From assembly GCF_001718795.1 (NCBI RefSeq), contig NZ_CP013438.1:372001-436000 (forward strand): 64,000 nt of DNA, written 5' to 3'. Below the pieces are notes generated by a model. That model had not been told where the DNA came from, did not search any database, and was given only the letters and a program-made list of their open reading frames with translations. How positions within the stretch are numbered: the first letter of the stretch is position 1; every line of letters starts with the position of its first letter. Shown here one piece after another: positions 31,532 to 42,600 of this stretch. Made by a program: the position numbers and the translations under genes. The stretch comes from Burkholderia latens (GTDB lineage Bacteria; Pseudomonadota; Gammaproteobacteria; Burkholderiales; Burkholderiaceae).

Positions 31532-33688
31532 ATGGGATGCACCGATTCAATGGGGCGCGCAGGCACCGGGGGCTGGCGCGCGCTGTGCCTTTGCGTTGCC
31601 GTAGCCGGATTGCTGCCACATTGCGCCGCCGCCTCGGGGATTGTCCCGGACGGCGGCACGCCCACGAGCGTGTCGGTCGGCCCGAATGGCCGGCAACTCG
31701 TCAACCTCGCACCGGCGGTCGCCGGGGTATCGAGCAACACGTATTCGTCGTTCAACGTGACGGCCGCCGGCGCGACGCTGAACAACGCCGGCATCAACGC
31801 GCGCACGATCGTCAACCAGGTGACGAGCACGAACCGCAGCCTGATCGAGGGCGAAATCGAGGTAGCCGGACCCCGCGCGAATGTCGTGCTCGCGAACCCG
31901 AACGGCATCACGATCAACGGCGGATCGTTCGTCAATACGGGGCATGTCGCGCTATCCACCGGCAACGTGAGCTTCAATGACTTGCAGATCGCGCCCGGCG
32001 TGATACAGCGCAACATCGTGCTCGACACGTCGACCGGCACGATCGTCGTCGGCCCGGGCGGACTGGCCGGCGCGCTGATCGGGCTGGATCTGATCGCAAA
32101 GAACATCGTCGTCGACGGCGCGATCGACAATACGTTTTCGTCCGCGACGGCCGGCGTGCGCCTGCTGGCCGGACGCAGCCGCGTCGAACTGAACACGGGA
32201 CTGTCGCCGAACGATAACGCCAACGACTGGCTCTCGCGTACCGCGACGAACGACCCGGACACCGCATCGACCTATGCGATCGATATCACGGCCGCAGGCA
32301 GCGTCACGAGCGGACGCGTGCAGCTGATCGTCACGGACCGTGGCCCCGGTGTGCGCAGCGCTGGCGCAATGAATGCGTCGCTGGGAGATTTCACGCTGAC
32401 GTCGAGCGGCAACGTCGAGATGTCCAATGCGAAGGTCAACGTCGCGCGAGACCTCGACGTTGCCGTGCAGGGCGGCATTACGCTGACCGACACCGAAGTG
32501 AAGGCGAACGGCGGCCACGCGAACGTGTCAGGCGCCGATGCGATTGCATTGACAGGCAGCAGCCTGATGGCGTCGGGCAGTGTGAAGCTGAACGGCGCGG
32601 GCATCGCGCTAAATCCAGACGATGCGATGAAGGGTTCGACCGTGGCATCGTCGCAGAGCGGCGTAGTCCTCAAGAGTGCGGCGGACATCGTGAATGTCGG
32701 ATCGCTGGTGCAAGGGCAGACCGCAATCGATGCGGACCCCGATTCGGCGGGCGCGGTGACGCTGAATGCGGCGGGCCGCATCCTGAACCAGTCGCAGCCG
32801 CAGACGCGGATCGGCATCCTGTTTGGCGTTCAGGGCGACGTGTCGTTGACTGCGGGCGCCGATGTCGTCAACCGGAATGCACGCATCCTGTCGAACCGGA
32901 GCGTATCGATCCACACGGGCGGAGATCTGCAGAACATCGTCGACCACAGCACCGGCGTGCAGAACGGTGCGGTGGTCGGCTTCTCCGAGCAGGGTGGCCG
33001 CTTCCTGTTCTTCAAGCATCGTAGCGACGGCTTTACCGTCGACTATGGCGAACTGGCCGACGCATCGAAACTCGCGTACATCACGGCCGATGCGGGCAAT
33101 GTGACCATGCGTGCCGCGAACGTGACGAATATCGGCGGATCGATCCTGTCGAACGGCGGCGCGATCGACATCGCCGCGCGCAACAACATCGTCACGCAAG
33201 CCATTTTCACCGGGCAGGCATCGTACCGGCGATCGTGCTTCATCTTCTGCCGCGCGAGTGCATCGTCGAGCGTGCAGGCATTCGGCGGCGTGATCGAAGC
33301 CAAGGCCGACATCGCGCTGAAGGCGGGCCAGCAGATCACGAACACCGGTGGAACGGTGCTGGCGCTCGGCGCATTGACGCTCGACGCGCCGAAGACGCTC
33401 GCGCAGGGCCTGCCCGGCTACACGGTGATCAACCGCAATCACGACCTGAAGGCATGGTTCGGCAATCGCTGGGCAGCCATCTATGCGGCCGACACCGGCG
33501 GGCTCTTCACTGGCGGAACCGGCAAGGTGCGTTTGACCGGCGAGGCCGACATCGAAGGCGGCGCATACAGTGCGCCCGAAGGCGTGCTGGCAGCAGGCGG
33601 CATCGTGACGATCCGGCCGCCGCATCGCGATCTCGTGACGATCGGCAACGGCAATCACATGGGTCTCGTTTCGTGGTTCGGTCTGTGA
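31532..33688 (+). CDS. Small TpsA exoprotein with filamentous-haemagglutinin TPS domain
   Basis: A 718-residue secreted protein. A signal peptide (LCLCVAVAGLLPHCAAAS) is followed by a TPS secretion domain with the hallmark NTYSSFNVTAAGATLNNAGI and VVLANPNGITINGGSFVNTG. The rest is predicted beta-helix with repeating Gly/Asn/Val strands up to about residue 640 and a short C-terminal part. It has no toxin domain, no pretoxin region and no immunity gene, unlike the giant CdiA downstream. The TpsB transporter gene overlaps its stop (TGATG at 33686-33690). It is either a separate adhesin sharing the transporter or an accessory of the CDI system. An internal ATG at 31550 is an alternative start. 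Confidence 0.85.
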   Translation: MGCTDSMGRAGTGGWRALCLCVAVAGLLPHCAAASGIVPDGGTPTSVSVGPNGRQLVNLAPAVAGVSSNTYSSFNVTAAGATLNNAGINARTIVNQVTSTNRSLIEGEIEVAGPRANVVLANPNGITINGGSFVNTGHVALSTGNVSFNDLQIAPGVIQRNIVLDTSTGTIVVGPGGLAGALIGLDLIAKNIVVDGAIDNTFSSATAGVRLLAGRSRVELNTGLSPNDNANDWLSRTATNDPDTASTYAIDITAAGSVTSGRVQLIVTDRGPGVRSAGAMNASLGDFTLTSSGNVEMSNAKVNVARDLDVAVQGGITLTDTEVKANGGHANVSGADAIALTGSSLMASGSVKLNGAGIALNPDDAMKGSTVASSQSGVVLKSAADIVNVGSLVQGQTAIDADPDSAGAVTLNAAGRILNQSQPQTRIGILFGVQGDVSLTAGADVVNRNARILSNRSVSIHTGGDLQNIVDHSTGVQNGAVVGFSEQGGRFLFFKHRSDGFTVDYGELADASKLAYITADAGNVTMRAANVTNIGGSILSNGGAIDIAARNNIVTQAIFTGQASYRRSCFIFCRASASSSVQAFGGVIEAKADIALKAGQQITNTGGTVLALGALTLDAPKTLAQGLPGYTVINRNHDLKAWFGNRWAAIYAADTGGLFTGGTGKVRLTGEADIEGGAYSAPEGVLAAGGIVTIRPPHRDLVTIGNGNHMGLVSWFGL

Positions 33689-35514
33689 TGTTGCGTATGC
33701 CGCCCCGCATTGCCGCGGCGCTCGTGCTGACGATCGGCGCGACGTCGCGTTGCGCGTACGCGCAGCTCGCGGGCGCGCTGCCTGCCGGGCCGGTGCCGGG
33801 CGTCGGCGCGCTGCCGCCCAATCTCGCGGTGCCGCGTGCGGAACAGGATCCCGCGCAGCGTTTGCTGCAGGAGCAGCGCGACCGGCAGCGCCGCGATGAA
33901 ATCGCGCAGCCGCCTGCGCAGATCGCGTTGCCCGAGCAACCGGCGATGCCCGACCTGCCGCCCGGCGCCGACATCGAAACGCTCCCCGACGCGGCGCCGA
34001 CGTTCCTGATCGACCGTATCGAATTCAGCGGCGACACGATACTCGCGCAATCGGAACGGGACCGCATCGCGGCGCCGTTCGTCGGCAGACAGCTCGGGCG
34101 CAACCGGATCAACCTGCTGCTGCGCCGGTTGACCGAAGCGTTCATCGCACGCGGCTACATCACGACGCGTGCATACCTCGGGCCGCAGAATCTCGCGTCC
34201 GGCACGCTGAAGATCAACGTCGTGCCGGGCCGCGTGGCCGCGTTGACGCTGAACGGCAAGCCGCTGCGGCCGCGCGATCCAGACGAAAAGTGGTACGAGG
34301 CGCGCGGCGGCGGCCTGCTGACCGAAGCCGGCACCGCATGGGCATTCGCGAGCGCGCCCGGCGACCCGCTGCGGCTGCCCGACCTCGAACAAGGGGTCGA
34401 CCAGATCAATCGGCTGCGGCGCAATCAGGCCGAAATCCGGATCCTGCCCGGCGAGGCGCCGGGGGACTCCATCGTCGCGATTTCGAACCGCTACGGCGAC
34501 CGGCTGCACTACGACTTCGGCATCGACAACTACGGCAGCTCGCAGACGGGCACGACGCGCTATCGCGCCGGCGTCGAAGCCGACAACGCGATCGGACTGC
34601 AGGAATCGTTGTCGTTCAGCTACGTCGGGACGAAGGACACGAACGCGATCGTGTTCTCGGCGGCGGTGCCGTATGGGTATCAGACCTTCAGCTATACGGC
34701 GTCGATGTCCGAGTACCAGCAGGCGATCGGCGACGTCGCACTGCTCGCGGGCCGCACGTTCAGCCAGATGCTCGGCTGGAACGACGTGCTGGTGCGCTCG
34801 TCGCGCGGGCGCATGAGCGTCGACGTGACGCTCAACAAACTGCGCACCGAGCGCGACGTGAACGGCATTCCGCTGTCTCCGCAGAACCTGACGGTGTTGC
34901 GCGTCGCGCTGAACGGGCTGTCTCGGTTCGTGATGCGCGATCAGGGCGCGGCCGCGACGTGGGATGTCGGCGTATCGCAGGGGCTGCCGTGGCTGGCCGC
35001 CAGCCACGACGCACCGGACATCGGCATCGACGACGCGCACAGCCAGTTCACGAAGCTCGACGCGACCGGCACGCTGCAGTTCGCGCTCGGCACGCTCGCC
35101 GGATCCGCGTGGGCGTATCGCGGCACGCTGCGCGCGCAGTACAGCCGCGTCGCGCTGTTCGGCAACGAGCAGATCTTTCTCGGCGGGATGAGCTCGGTCC
35201 GCGGATTCACGGAAGGCGGCATCGCGGGCGACAGCGGCGTGTTTGTTCGCAACGAATTCGCGTGGCAGAACGTGCCCGCATGGCACGACGCGCGCATCGA
35301 ACCGTACGTGTTCCTCGACGGCGGCAAGACGCATCTGAATGCGCAGGGCGGCTGGCCGACACTCGTCGGCACCGGGGTCGGCACGCGCGCGCAATGGCGC
35401 CTGAAAAGCGGGACCGTGTCGGCCGAAGTGCTGGTCGGACAGGCGCTCGCGCAACCGGCAGCACTCGGCAAGAAGGCCACCGTGCTGCTGGCAACTCTCA
35501 ACTGGTCGGACTGA
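33688..35514 (+). CDS. cdiB: TpsB / CdiB-type outer-membrane transporter (ShlB/FhaC/HecB family)
   Basis: A 608-residue Omp85-superfamily transporter for two-partner secretion. The signal peptide is AAALVLTIGATSRCAYA. Residues about 25-90 are a Gln/Arg-rich periplasmic helix and linker (RLLQEQRDRQRRDEIAQP), and two POTRA domains follow (FLIDRIEFSGDTILAQSERD; DLEQGVDQINRLRRNQAEIR). A 16-strand barrel contains the L6 loop motif FLGGMSSVRGFTEGGIAGDS (VRGF). It exports TpsA proteins through the outer membrane. Its start overlaps the stop of the small tpsA gene, and its stop overlaps an ATG of the isomerase frame. It probably serves both the small TpsA and the CdiA below, because no other tpsB is present. 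Confidence 0.92.
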   Translation: MLRMPPRIAAALVLTIGATSRCAYAQLAGALPAGPVPGVGALPPNLAVPRAEQDPAQRLLQEQRDRQRRDEIAQPPAQIALPEQPAMPDLPPGADIETLPDAAPTFLIDRIEFSGDTILAQSERDRIAAPFVGRQLGRNRINLLLRRLTEAFIARGYITTRAYLGPQNLASGTLKINVVPGRVAALTLNGKPLRPRDPDEKWYEARGGGLLTEAGTAWAFASAPGDPLRLPDLEQGVDQINRLRRNQAEIRILPGEAPGDSIVAISNRYGDRLHYDFGIDNYGSSQTGTTRYRAGVEADNAIGLQESLSFSYVGTKDTNAIVFSAAVPYGYQTFSYTASMSEYQQAIGDVALLAGRTFSQMLGWNDVLVRSSRGRMSVDVTLNKLRTERDVNGIPLSPQNLTVLRVALNGLSRFVMRDQGAAATWDVGVSQGLPWLAASHDAPDIGIDDAHSQFTKLDATGTLQFALGTLAGSAWAYRGTLRAQYSRVALFGNEQIFLGGMSSVRGFTEGGIAGDSGVFVRNEFAWQNVPAWHDARIEPYVFLDGGKTHLNAQGGWPTLVGTGVGTRAQWRLKSGTVSAEVLVGQALAQPAALGKKATVLLATLNWSD

Positions 35515-35525
35515 TGGAGAACCTC

Positions 35526-36446
35526 ATGAATCGCCTGTCGAACGGCCGCACGGTCGCGATGCAATCGAATCTGTCGGCGCGCTTGCGCAAGCTCGGCGCC
35601 GCGCTTTTCGCCGCGGCGCTGTGCTGCACCGTGGCGACGCACGCATACGCGCTGAACAAGGCGGCGAAGAAACCCGTGGACGCAACCGCCGCCATGCCCG
35701 CCGATGCGGTCGCGAGCGTCAACGGCGTGCCGATCGCGCAAGCGCAGATCGACGAAGCGGTGCGCGCGTCGAAAGCGCCCGATACGCCCGCGCTGCGGGC
35801 GGCGCTGAAGAATCAGCTGATTGCGCGCGAGCTGTTTCGCCAGGCGGCGCTGAAGCAGCACTACGACACGAAGCCGCAGGTCGTGGCCGCGGTCGAGCAA
35901 GCGAAGGCGTTGGCGATGACGCAGGCATACCTGCGCGATCAGGTGAAGCCGGCGCCGGTTACGGACGCAGACGTGAAGGCGCGTTACGACGCGATCGTCG
36001 CGACGCTCGGCGACAACGAATACAAGCCGAGCGTGATCGCCGTGAACGACGCGGACACCGCGAAGCAAATCATTGCGCGGCTCAGGAAGGGCGAGGACTT
36101 CGGCAAGCTCGCGCAGCAGTTCAGCAAGGGTCCGGCCGCCGCACAAGGCGGCGCGTTGAACTGGATCTCGTTCAAGACGCCGATCGAAGCCGGCCACACG
36201 CAGAACTGGCCGCAGCCGCTTGCCGAAGCTCTCGTGAAGCTGCCGCAGGGCGGCCTGACGCGCGAGCCGGTGCAGGTCGGCGACGTGTACTGGATCGTGC
36301 GCGCCGACGACAAGCGCCCGACGCAGGTGCCGACGTTCGATCAGGCAAAAGACACGCTGCGACAGCAGCTCGAGCAGGTCGCGATGGAGAAGGCAACCGC
36401 ACAGGTGGTCGCGGATCTGATTCGCGGCGCGCGCATTCAGCAGTAA
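35526..36446 (+). CDS. Periplasmic parvulin-type peptidyl-prolyl isomerase of the TPS locus
   Basis: A 306-residue predicted periplasmic protein. The signal peptide (LGAALFAAALCCTVATHAYA) is followed by a SurA/PpiC-like N-terminal helical domain (VNGVPIAQAQIDEAVRASKA; LKNQLIARELFRQAALKQHY). A parvulin domain comes next (KQIIARLRKGEDFGKLAQQF; QGGALNWIS; LPQGGLTREPVQVGDVYWIV). The ATG at 35526 is preceded by GGAG; another at 35514 overlaps the cdiB stop. Par27, which chaperones filamentous haemagglutinin in Bordetella, is a known precedent. A dedicated chaperone for the exported giant proteins is therefore the likely role, by inference from family and position. Confidence 0.88.
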   Translation: MNRLSNGRTVAMQSNLSARLRKLGAALFAAALCCTVATHAYALNKAAKKPVDATAAMPADAVASVNGVPIAQAQIDEAVRASKAPDTPALRAALKNQLIARELFRQAALKQHYDTKPQVVAAVEQAKALAMTQAYLRDQVKPAPVTDADVKARYDAIVATLGDNEYKPSVIAVNDADTAKQIIARLRKGEDFGKLAQQFSKGPAAAQGGALNWISFKTPIEAGHTQNWPQPLAEALVKLPQGGLTREPVQVGDVYWIVRADDKRPTQVPTFDQAKDTLRQQLEQVAMEKATAQVVADLIRGARIQQ

Positions 36447-36489
36447 GCGGCAAGCGGCAAGCGGTAAGCGGTAAGCGGTAAGCGTAAGC
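36444..36489 (+). repeat. Heptanucleotide tandem repeat between isomerase and cdiA
   Basis: Units TAAGCGG / CAAGCGG run head to tail: TAAGCGG, CAAGCGG twice, TAAGCGG twice, then the partial units TAAGCG and TAAGC. The first unit contains the isomerase stop codon. It lies 160-200 bases before the cdiA start, where slippage could alter spacing or transcript structure. Confidence 0.9.
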
Positions 36490-36651
36490 CGCGGATAGCA
36501 GTAAATCGCAGAGAGCAGGCAGTCGCGCCGGGTAACGACCGGCGAACACGCATGCGGTGCCGGGCGGGGAAATCCGGCATCGCACGGCGCCACGGTCGGC
36601 CGGCCGATGGCGTACGGAGCAAGCCACAAAAAACGAAGCGAATAACAGAAG

Positions 36652-39600
36652 ATGAACACGTCCAAGCGTAAGATCCTGCAGCAGCTTGCCGCCGCCGGCG
36701 CGGCGCGAATCGGCGCGCGCGCGCGGCTGGCGGCATGTGCGCCGCGTTTGTTCGCGGCTGCGCCAACCCTGCGCTCGTATCGCTGGTGGCAACGCGCGAC
36801 CAGCGCGCTCGTTGCGCTGACGATGTTCATCGGACCGATCACGGTGACGGTCGAGCAGTGCCGTGCCGCGGCCGGCGTGCTCGGCGCAGGCGACCGCCGG
36901 ATCGACGACGACGGATGGCAGCGGCTGCACGATCTCGCGTCGCTGCGCGTGCACTTCTCGATGCAGGTCGCGGCCGCCGCGCCGATCACCGACCCGACGG
37001 CGCCGATCTCGTTCCAGCCGGCGATCACGCAATCGACCGGCGCGGGCGGCGGTGTGCCGGTCGTCAATATCACCGCGCCGAATGCGGCCGGCATTTCGCT
37101 GAACCAGTATCAGCAATTCAATATCGATCCGGTCGGGCTGATTCTCAACAACAGCCTGATGTCGGGCACATCGCTGACCGGCGGCAACGTGCAGGCGAAC
37201 CCGAACCTGGGCGGCCGCACCGCAAGCGTGATCGTCAACCAGGTCACGTCGACGGGCAACGCATATGCAAGCCTGCTGAACGGCCCCCTCGAAGTGTTCG
37301 GTGCGCCCGCGGCCGTCGTCATTGCGAATCCGAACGGGATCACGACGCGCGGCACCGGCTTCACCAACACGATCGGCGTCACGCTGTCGACCGGCGTGCC
37401 GCAGTTCGTGAGCGGCGTTGGCGGCACGGCGACGGACTTCGCGAATGCGAAGGCCATCGGCTACAACGTAACCGGCGGCCATCTGCAGATCGAGGGCAAT
37501 GCAGGCGTCAACGGGCCGGGTGCGGGGATCGAGGGGACCGTCGGCACGATCGATCTGATCGGCGAGACGATCGGCATCAACGCGCCGTTGTATGCCGGCA
37601 CGCGCATCAACGCGATCGCCGGCCGCCAGTTCGTGACGCCGGCGGCAGTGGACGCCTACGGCACCACGTACGGCACGGCGTCGAACGGCTCCGACAACTC
37701 CGCCGCGGCAATCAATGCGGCGAACGGCGGCGCAAATCGTTCACTCGCGATCGACGCGACCGCGTTCGGCGCGATGACGGCCGGCCAGATCCAGGTGATC
37801 AGCACCGCGGCCGGGATGGGCGTGCGGGCCGATGCGCAGCTTGCCGCGAATGCCGGCGACCTGCTGATGTCGGCGAACGGCGACGTATCGGTGGCCGGCT
37901 CCGCCGCACAGCAGCAGGCGACGCTCCGCAGCACGGGCAACGTGTCGATGACCGGTGCGCACATCGGCGTCGGTGGCTATGCGATCGATGCGAACGGCGA
38001 CGTGACGTCGACGGGCTCGATCCAGTCGGGCGGCAAGCTTGCCGTTTCGGCCGGCGGCAACGCGAACATTGCGAATGCGCAGGCCAAGGGCGACATGGCA
38101 ATCGCCGCCGGCACGAACGTCGCGCTCGGCGACGTGCAGGGCGGTGGTGCACTGACCGTCACCGCGCGCGGCACGGACGGCGCGGGCGACGTAAGCCTGA
38201 ACGGCACGTCGGTCGTGACCGGCGCAACGACCGTGCAGGCGGCGCGGGACGTCAACGTGAACGGCCAGACGAACAGCGACACGCTGCAAGCGAGCGCGCA
38301 GCGCAATGCGACCGTCAGCGCGGCGCTGCAAACGTCCGGCGATCTCTCGCTCGCGGCCGTGCAGGGCAATCTCACGACCCGCGCAGCGGTGAAGAGCGGC
38401 GGTGATCTTGCATTGATGTCCGGACTCGACACGTCAATCGAATCGCAGGCGACGGCCCACAACGCGGTCAGCGTGCATACCGGGCGCGATCTGAGCGTCG
38501 GCGGCTCGCTCGCGAGCGGCACGACGTTTACGGCCGATGTCGCACGCGATGCGGCGGTCGGCGGCTCGCTGATGATCGGTACCGACGCGCGGCTCGACGC
38601 GGGACGCAACGTCGATGCATCGGGCGTCGTGATCGTTCAGCGCAACGGAACGTTGAGCGCACGCAACGACATCACCGGCAGCGGTTCGATCGCGTTCGGC
38701 CAGACCGGCGCATTGAACGCCGCGCACGACGTCGCGCTCGCAGGCAAGCTGCTTGCGAACGGCTTGCAGGTCGACGCCGGCAACAGCGTAAATCTCGCGA
38801 CGGTTCAGGTGGGCGGCGCGTTCGGCGTGACGGCAAATGGCGTCGCCGGCGGCGGCGACGTGACGTTCAACGGCAACGCGGCGGCGCTCGGCGCGGCCGA
38901 CGTGCATGCGGCGCGCGACGTCGTCGTGAACGGCACGCTGGCCGGCGGCGCGCAGGTCGCCCTTGCAGCGCAACGCAACGTGACCGTGAACGGCAGCGGC
39001 ACCGTGCAGGCCGTCGGCGATCTCGCGTTGACGGCGGCGACCGGTAGCGTCACGTCAGCCGGCACGTTGAACGGCGCGGGCGCGTTGACGGTGCAGGGCG
39101 CGCAGGATGTCGCGCTGACCGGCGCGACGACCGTGACGGGCGACGTTGCGGCGACGGCCGGGCAGGATCTGACGATCGGCGGCGCATTCGCCGGGCAGGG
39201 CGCTGCGACGCTCACGGCTGCGCGCGACATCGTTGCCGGTGGCAACAGCGGCTTCGTGCGCGACACGACACTGAACGCGGGCCGCGACATCGATGTGACC
39301 GGCGCGTTTCAAGGACGAGTCGTATCGATGGCCGCGGCCGATTCGATCGCGCTGAACGACGTGCAGGCGAACGCGGCGCTGCAGCTGGCCACGCGCGGCG
39401 GCGACATCTCGATCGGCGGCAACGTCAATTCGCTCGCGGGCGGGACGATCGGCGCGGCGCGCGACGTGACCGTCAACGGCACGTTGAGAACCGCGAGCGG
39501 CCTCGTGATCGGCGGCGGCCGCAATACGTCTATCGGCGGCACGGTTCAGTCGAACGGTGACGTCACACTGACGAATGCGGCCGGATCGCTCACGAGCACC

Positions 39601-42600
39601 GGCACGATCCAGTCGGGCGGAAATCTTTCGGTGAGCGCCGCGCAATCGGTCGATCTCGGTGCGCAATCGACGTCGTCGCTCGGCAATCTGAGCGTGGACG
39701 CAGGGCGCGACCTGACGATGAACGGATCCGTCGTCGCGCAAGGCAACGGCACGCTGAACGCCGGCGGCGCGATAAGCGGCGCGGCGGCCATTGCTTTCGG
39801 GCTCGCGGCCAGCGTTACCTCGGGCGGCGATACGAACCTCACCGGTTCGCTGCGCGGCGGCAACGTGCAGACGGCGGCCGGCGGATCGGCGACGCTGCAT
39901 GACGTGCAGGCCGCGTCGGCGCTCGTGCTCGGTGCGGGGAACGACCTGAGCGTGACGGGTGCGGCGACGGGCGGCGCAGACGTTGCGTTGACCGCGGCGC
40001 GCAATATCGACGTCAGCGGTTCGCTGCAGTCTGCCGGCAAAACATCGTTGCTGGCGATAGGCGGCAGCATCGAATCGACGGGCGCAATCGCAAGCAATGG
40101 CGCGTTCGACGCGCAGGCCGGCAACGACGTCCGTCTCGGCGGCAGCACGACCGTATCGCGCGACACGACGCTCATCGCCGGTCGCGACGTGAACGTGAGC
40201 GGCACGGTGGCCGGGCAAGGGCAAGGCAGCGTCACGGCTGCGCGCGACATCGTCGGCGCAGGGACGTTGACGTTCGCGCAGCAAGCGACGCTCGACGCTG
40301 CGCGCGATGTCGCGCAGCAGGGGCTGATCCAAGGGCAGTCGGTCAATGTGACGGCGGCCGGCAATGCGGCCGTGAACAACGTCGAAGCGACCGGTACGAT
40401 CGCGCTGCGCGCGAACGGCACGAATACCGCGACCGGCGCGGGCGACCTGCGCATCGACGGCTCGGTCGCCGCTGCGGGCGCCATCACCGCGCTCGCGCAG
40501 AACGATGTCTCGGTCGGCGGCAAGGTCGCGAGCGGCTCGACGGTTGGCATCACCGCGCAGCGGAACGTTGCGGTGGGCGGCGCGATCGAGTCGGTCGGCG
40601 ACGCTGCGCTCGTCGCGCAACAAGGCAGCCTGAATGCGACCGGCGGGATCAATAGCGGCGGCAAGCTCGATATCGCAACCGGTCTCGACCTGTCGCTCGG
40701 CGCGAGCACCAGCGCGATCGGCGATGCGACGCTGACGGCCGGCCGCGACGCCACGCTGAACGGCACGATGGTCGGTCAGGCGAACGGCATGGTGACGGCT
40801 GGTCGCGATATCAACGGCGGCGGCAAGCAGGCGTTTGCGGCGAACGCGGACTACACGGCGCAGCACGATGTTGCGCTGACGGGCGGCGTGCAGGCGGCCG
40901 CGATCACGGTGACGGGCGGGAACAATGCGTCGCTGCACGATGCGGCGTCGGCGACCACGCTGACGCTGGCCGCGAACGGCAACGCCGGCGAAGGCGACGC
41001 GGGCATTACGGGCGCGGCATCGGCGCAGCGCGCGGTGAGCGTGACCGGCGCGCGCGACGTGTCGGTCGGCGGCACGCTCGGCAGCGGCGATGTGCTGACG
41101 CTGACTGCGCAGCGCAACGTGTCCGTTAGCGGCGGCGTGGAATCGAAGGGCGATCTGAGCGCGAGCGCAACGAACGGGAGCGTCCTGCTGACCGGCACGA
41201 CGACGACCGCGGGTTCGTTCAACAGCGTGTCCGGCGTCGATACGCAGCTCGGCGGCCAGATCGCGGTAGCGAAACAAACCAGCGTGCAGGCCGGCCGCGA
41301 TATCGCGTTGACCGGCGCGCTGGCCGGACAACTCGACGGCACGCTGAGTGCGGGACGCGACATCACCGGGACGGGCTCGGCCGCATTCGCACAGGCGGCG
41401 ACAGTGGACGCCGCGCACGACGTGGCGCTGACCGGCACGCTGCAAGGTGCGACGGTGAACGTGACCGGCGCGAACAATGCGGGGCTCGGCAGCGTGCAGG
41501 CCGTCAGCGGCAATCTCGCCGTGACCGCGAAGGGCGCTGCCGGCGGCGGCGACGTGACGTTCGGCGGTGCGGCGACCGCATTCGGCGCAATGCAACTGCA
41601 GGCGGCGCGCGACGTAACCGTTGCGGGCGCAATCAATACCGGCAGCACGACGACGATCGATGCGACGCGCGGTGTCGCACTTGCGGCCGTCAATTCGGCC
41701 GGCGATCTCGGCATCACCGCATCGGGCGGCAGCGCGAGCGCGGCGAGCCTGACGACGCAGGGCAACCTGAACGTCGGCGCGGCGCAAGGCATTGCCGTCG
41801 CCGGACAGACGGTGGCGGGCGGCAACGCGTCGATGAATGCCGGCGGCGACGTCACGCTGGCGGGCGGCATCGGTGCGCAGCAAAGCGGCACGTTGACGGC
41901 GGGCGGCTCGGTGAGCGCGGGCTCGATCGCGTTCGCGCAACAGGCAACGGTCAATGCGGGCGGCAGTATCGCGGTTGCGGGCAGCGTTGCGACCAACGGC
42001 GATCTCGCGATGACGGCAGGCAACGATCTTTCGGCCGGATCGGTGCAGGCGGGCGGCGCGATCGGTCTGCAAGCGCAGGGCCGCAACGGCGCCGGCGACG
42101 CGATGGTGAACGGCACGCTTGCGTCGGGCAAGGCGACGACGATCACGGCGGCGCGCGATGCGGGCGTCGGCGGCGGGGCGTCGAGCGGCGGTGCGTTAAG
42201 CGTGACCGCCGGACGCGACCTCGGTATCGCAGGCGCGATCAATTCGAATGGCGACGCGACGCTGACGGCCACGTCGGGCAATCTCGGCGTCGGTGGGGCG
42301 GTGGTGTCGACGGGGAATTTGCGTGCGGGTGCAGGCGGCGGATTGGCGCTGCTGTCCGGCGGGCTCGTGAACGGCGATACGACGCTGACGTCGGGCGGCG
42401 CGATGACGCTCGGCGGCGCACTGTTCGGCCTCGGCGCGGCGGACATCAACGCAGGCGGCGCGATCGCCGGTGGCGGCGCGCTGACGTACGGCAAGGACAT
42501 CGTCGTCAATGCCGGCGGCGGCGTTGTACTCGGCGCGGTTCAGGGCGCCGGCAAGTTCACGGCGGTGTCGGGCGGCGACATGTCGTTCGGTGCCACGACC

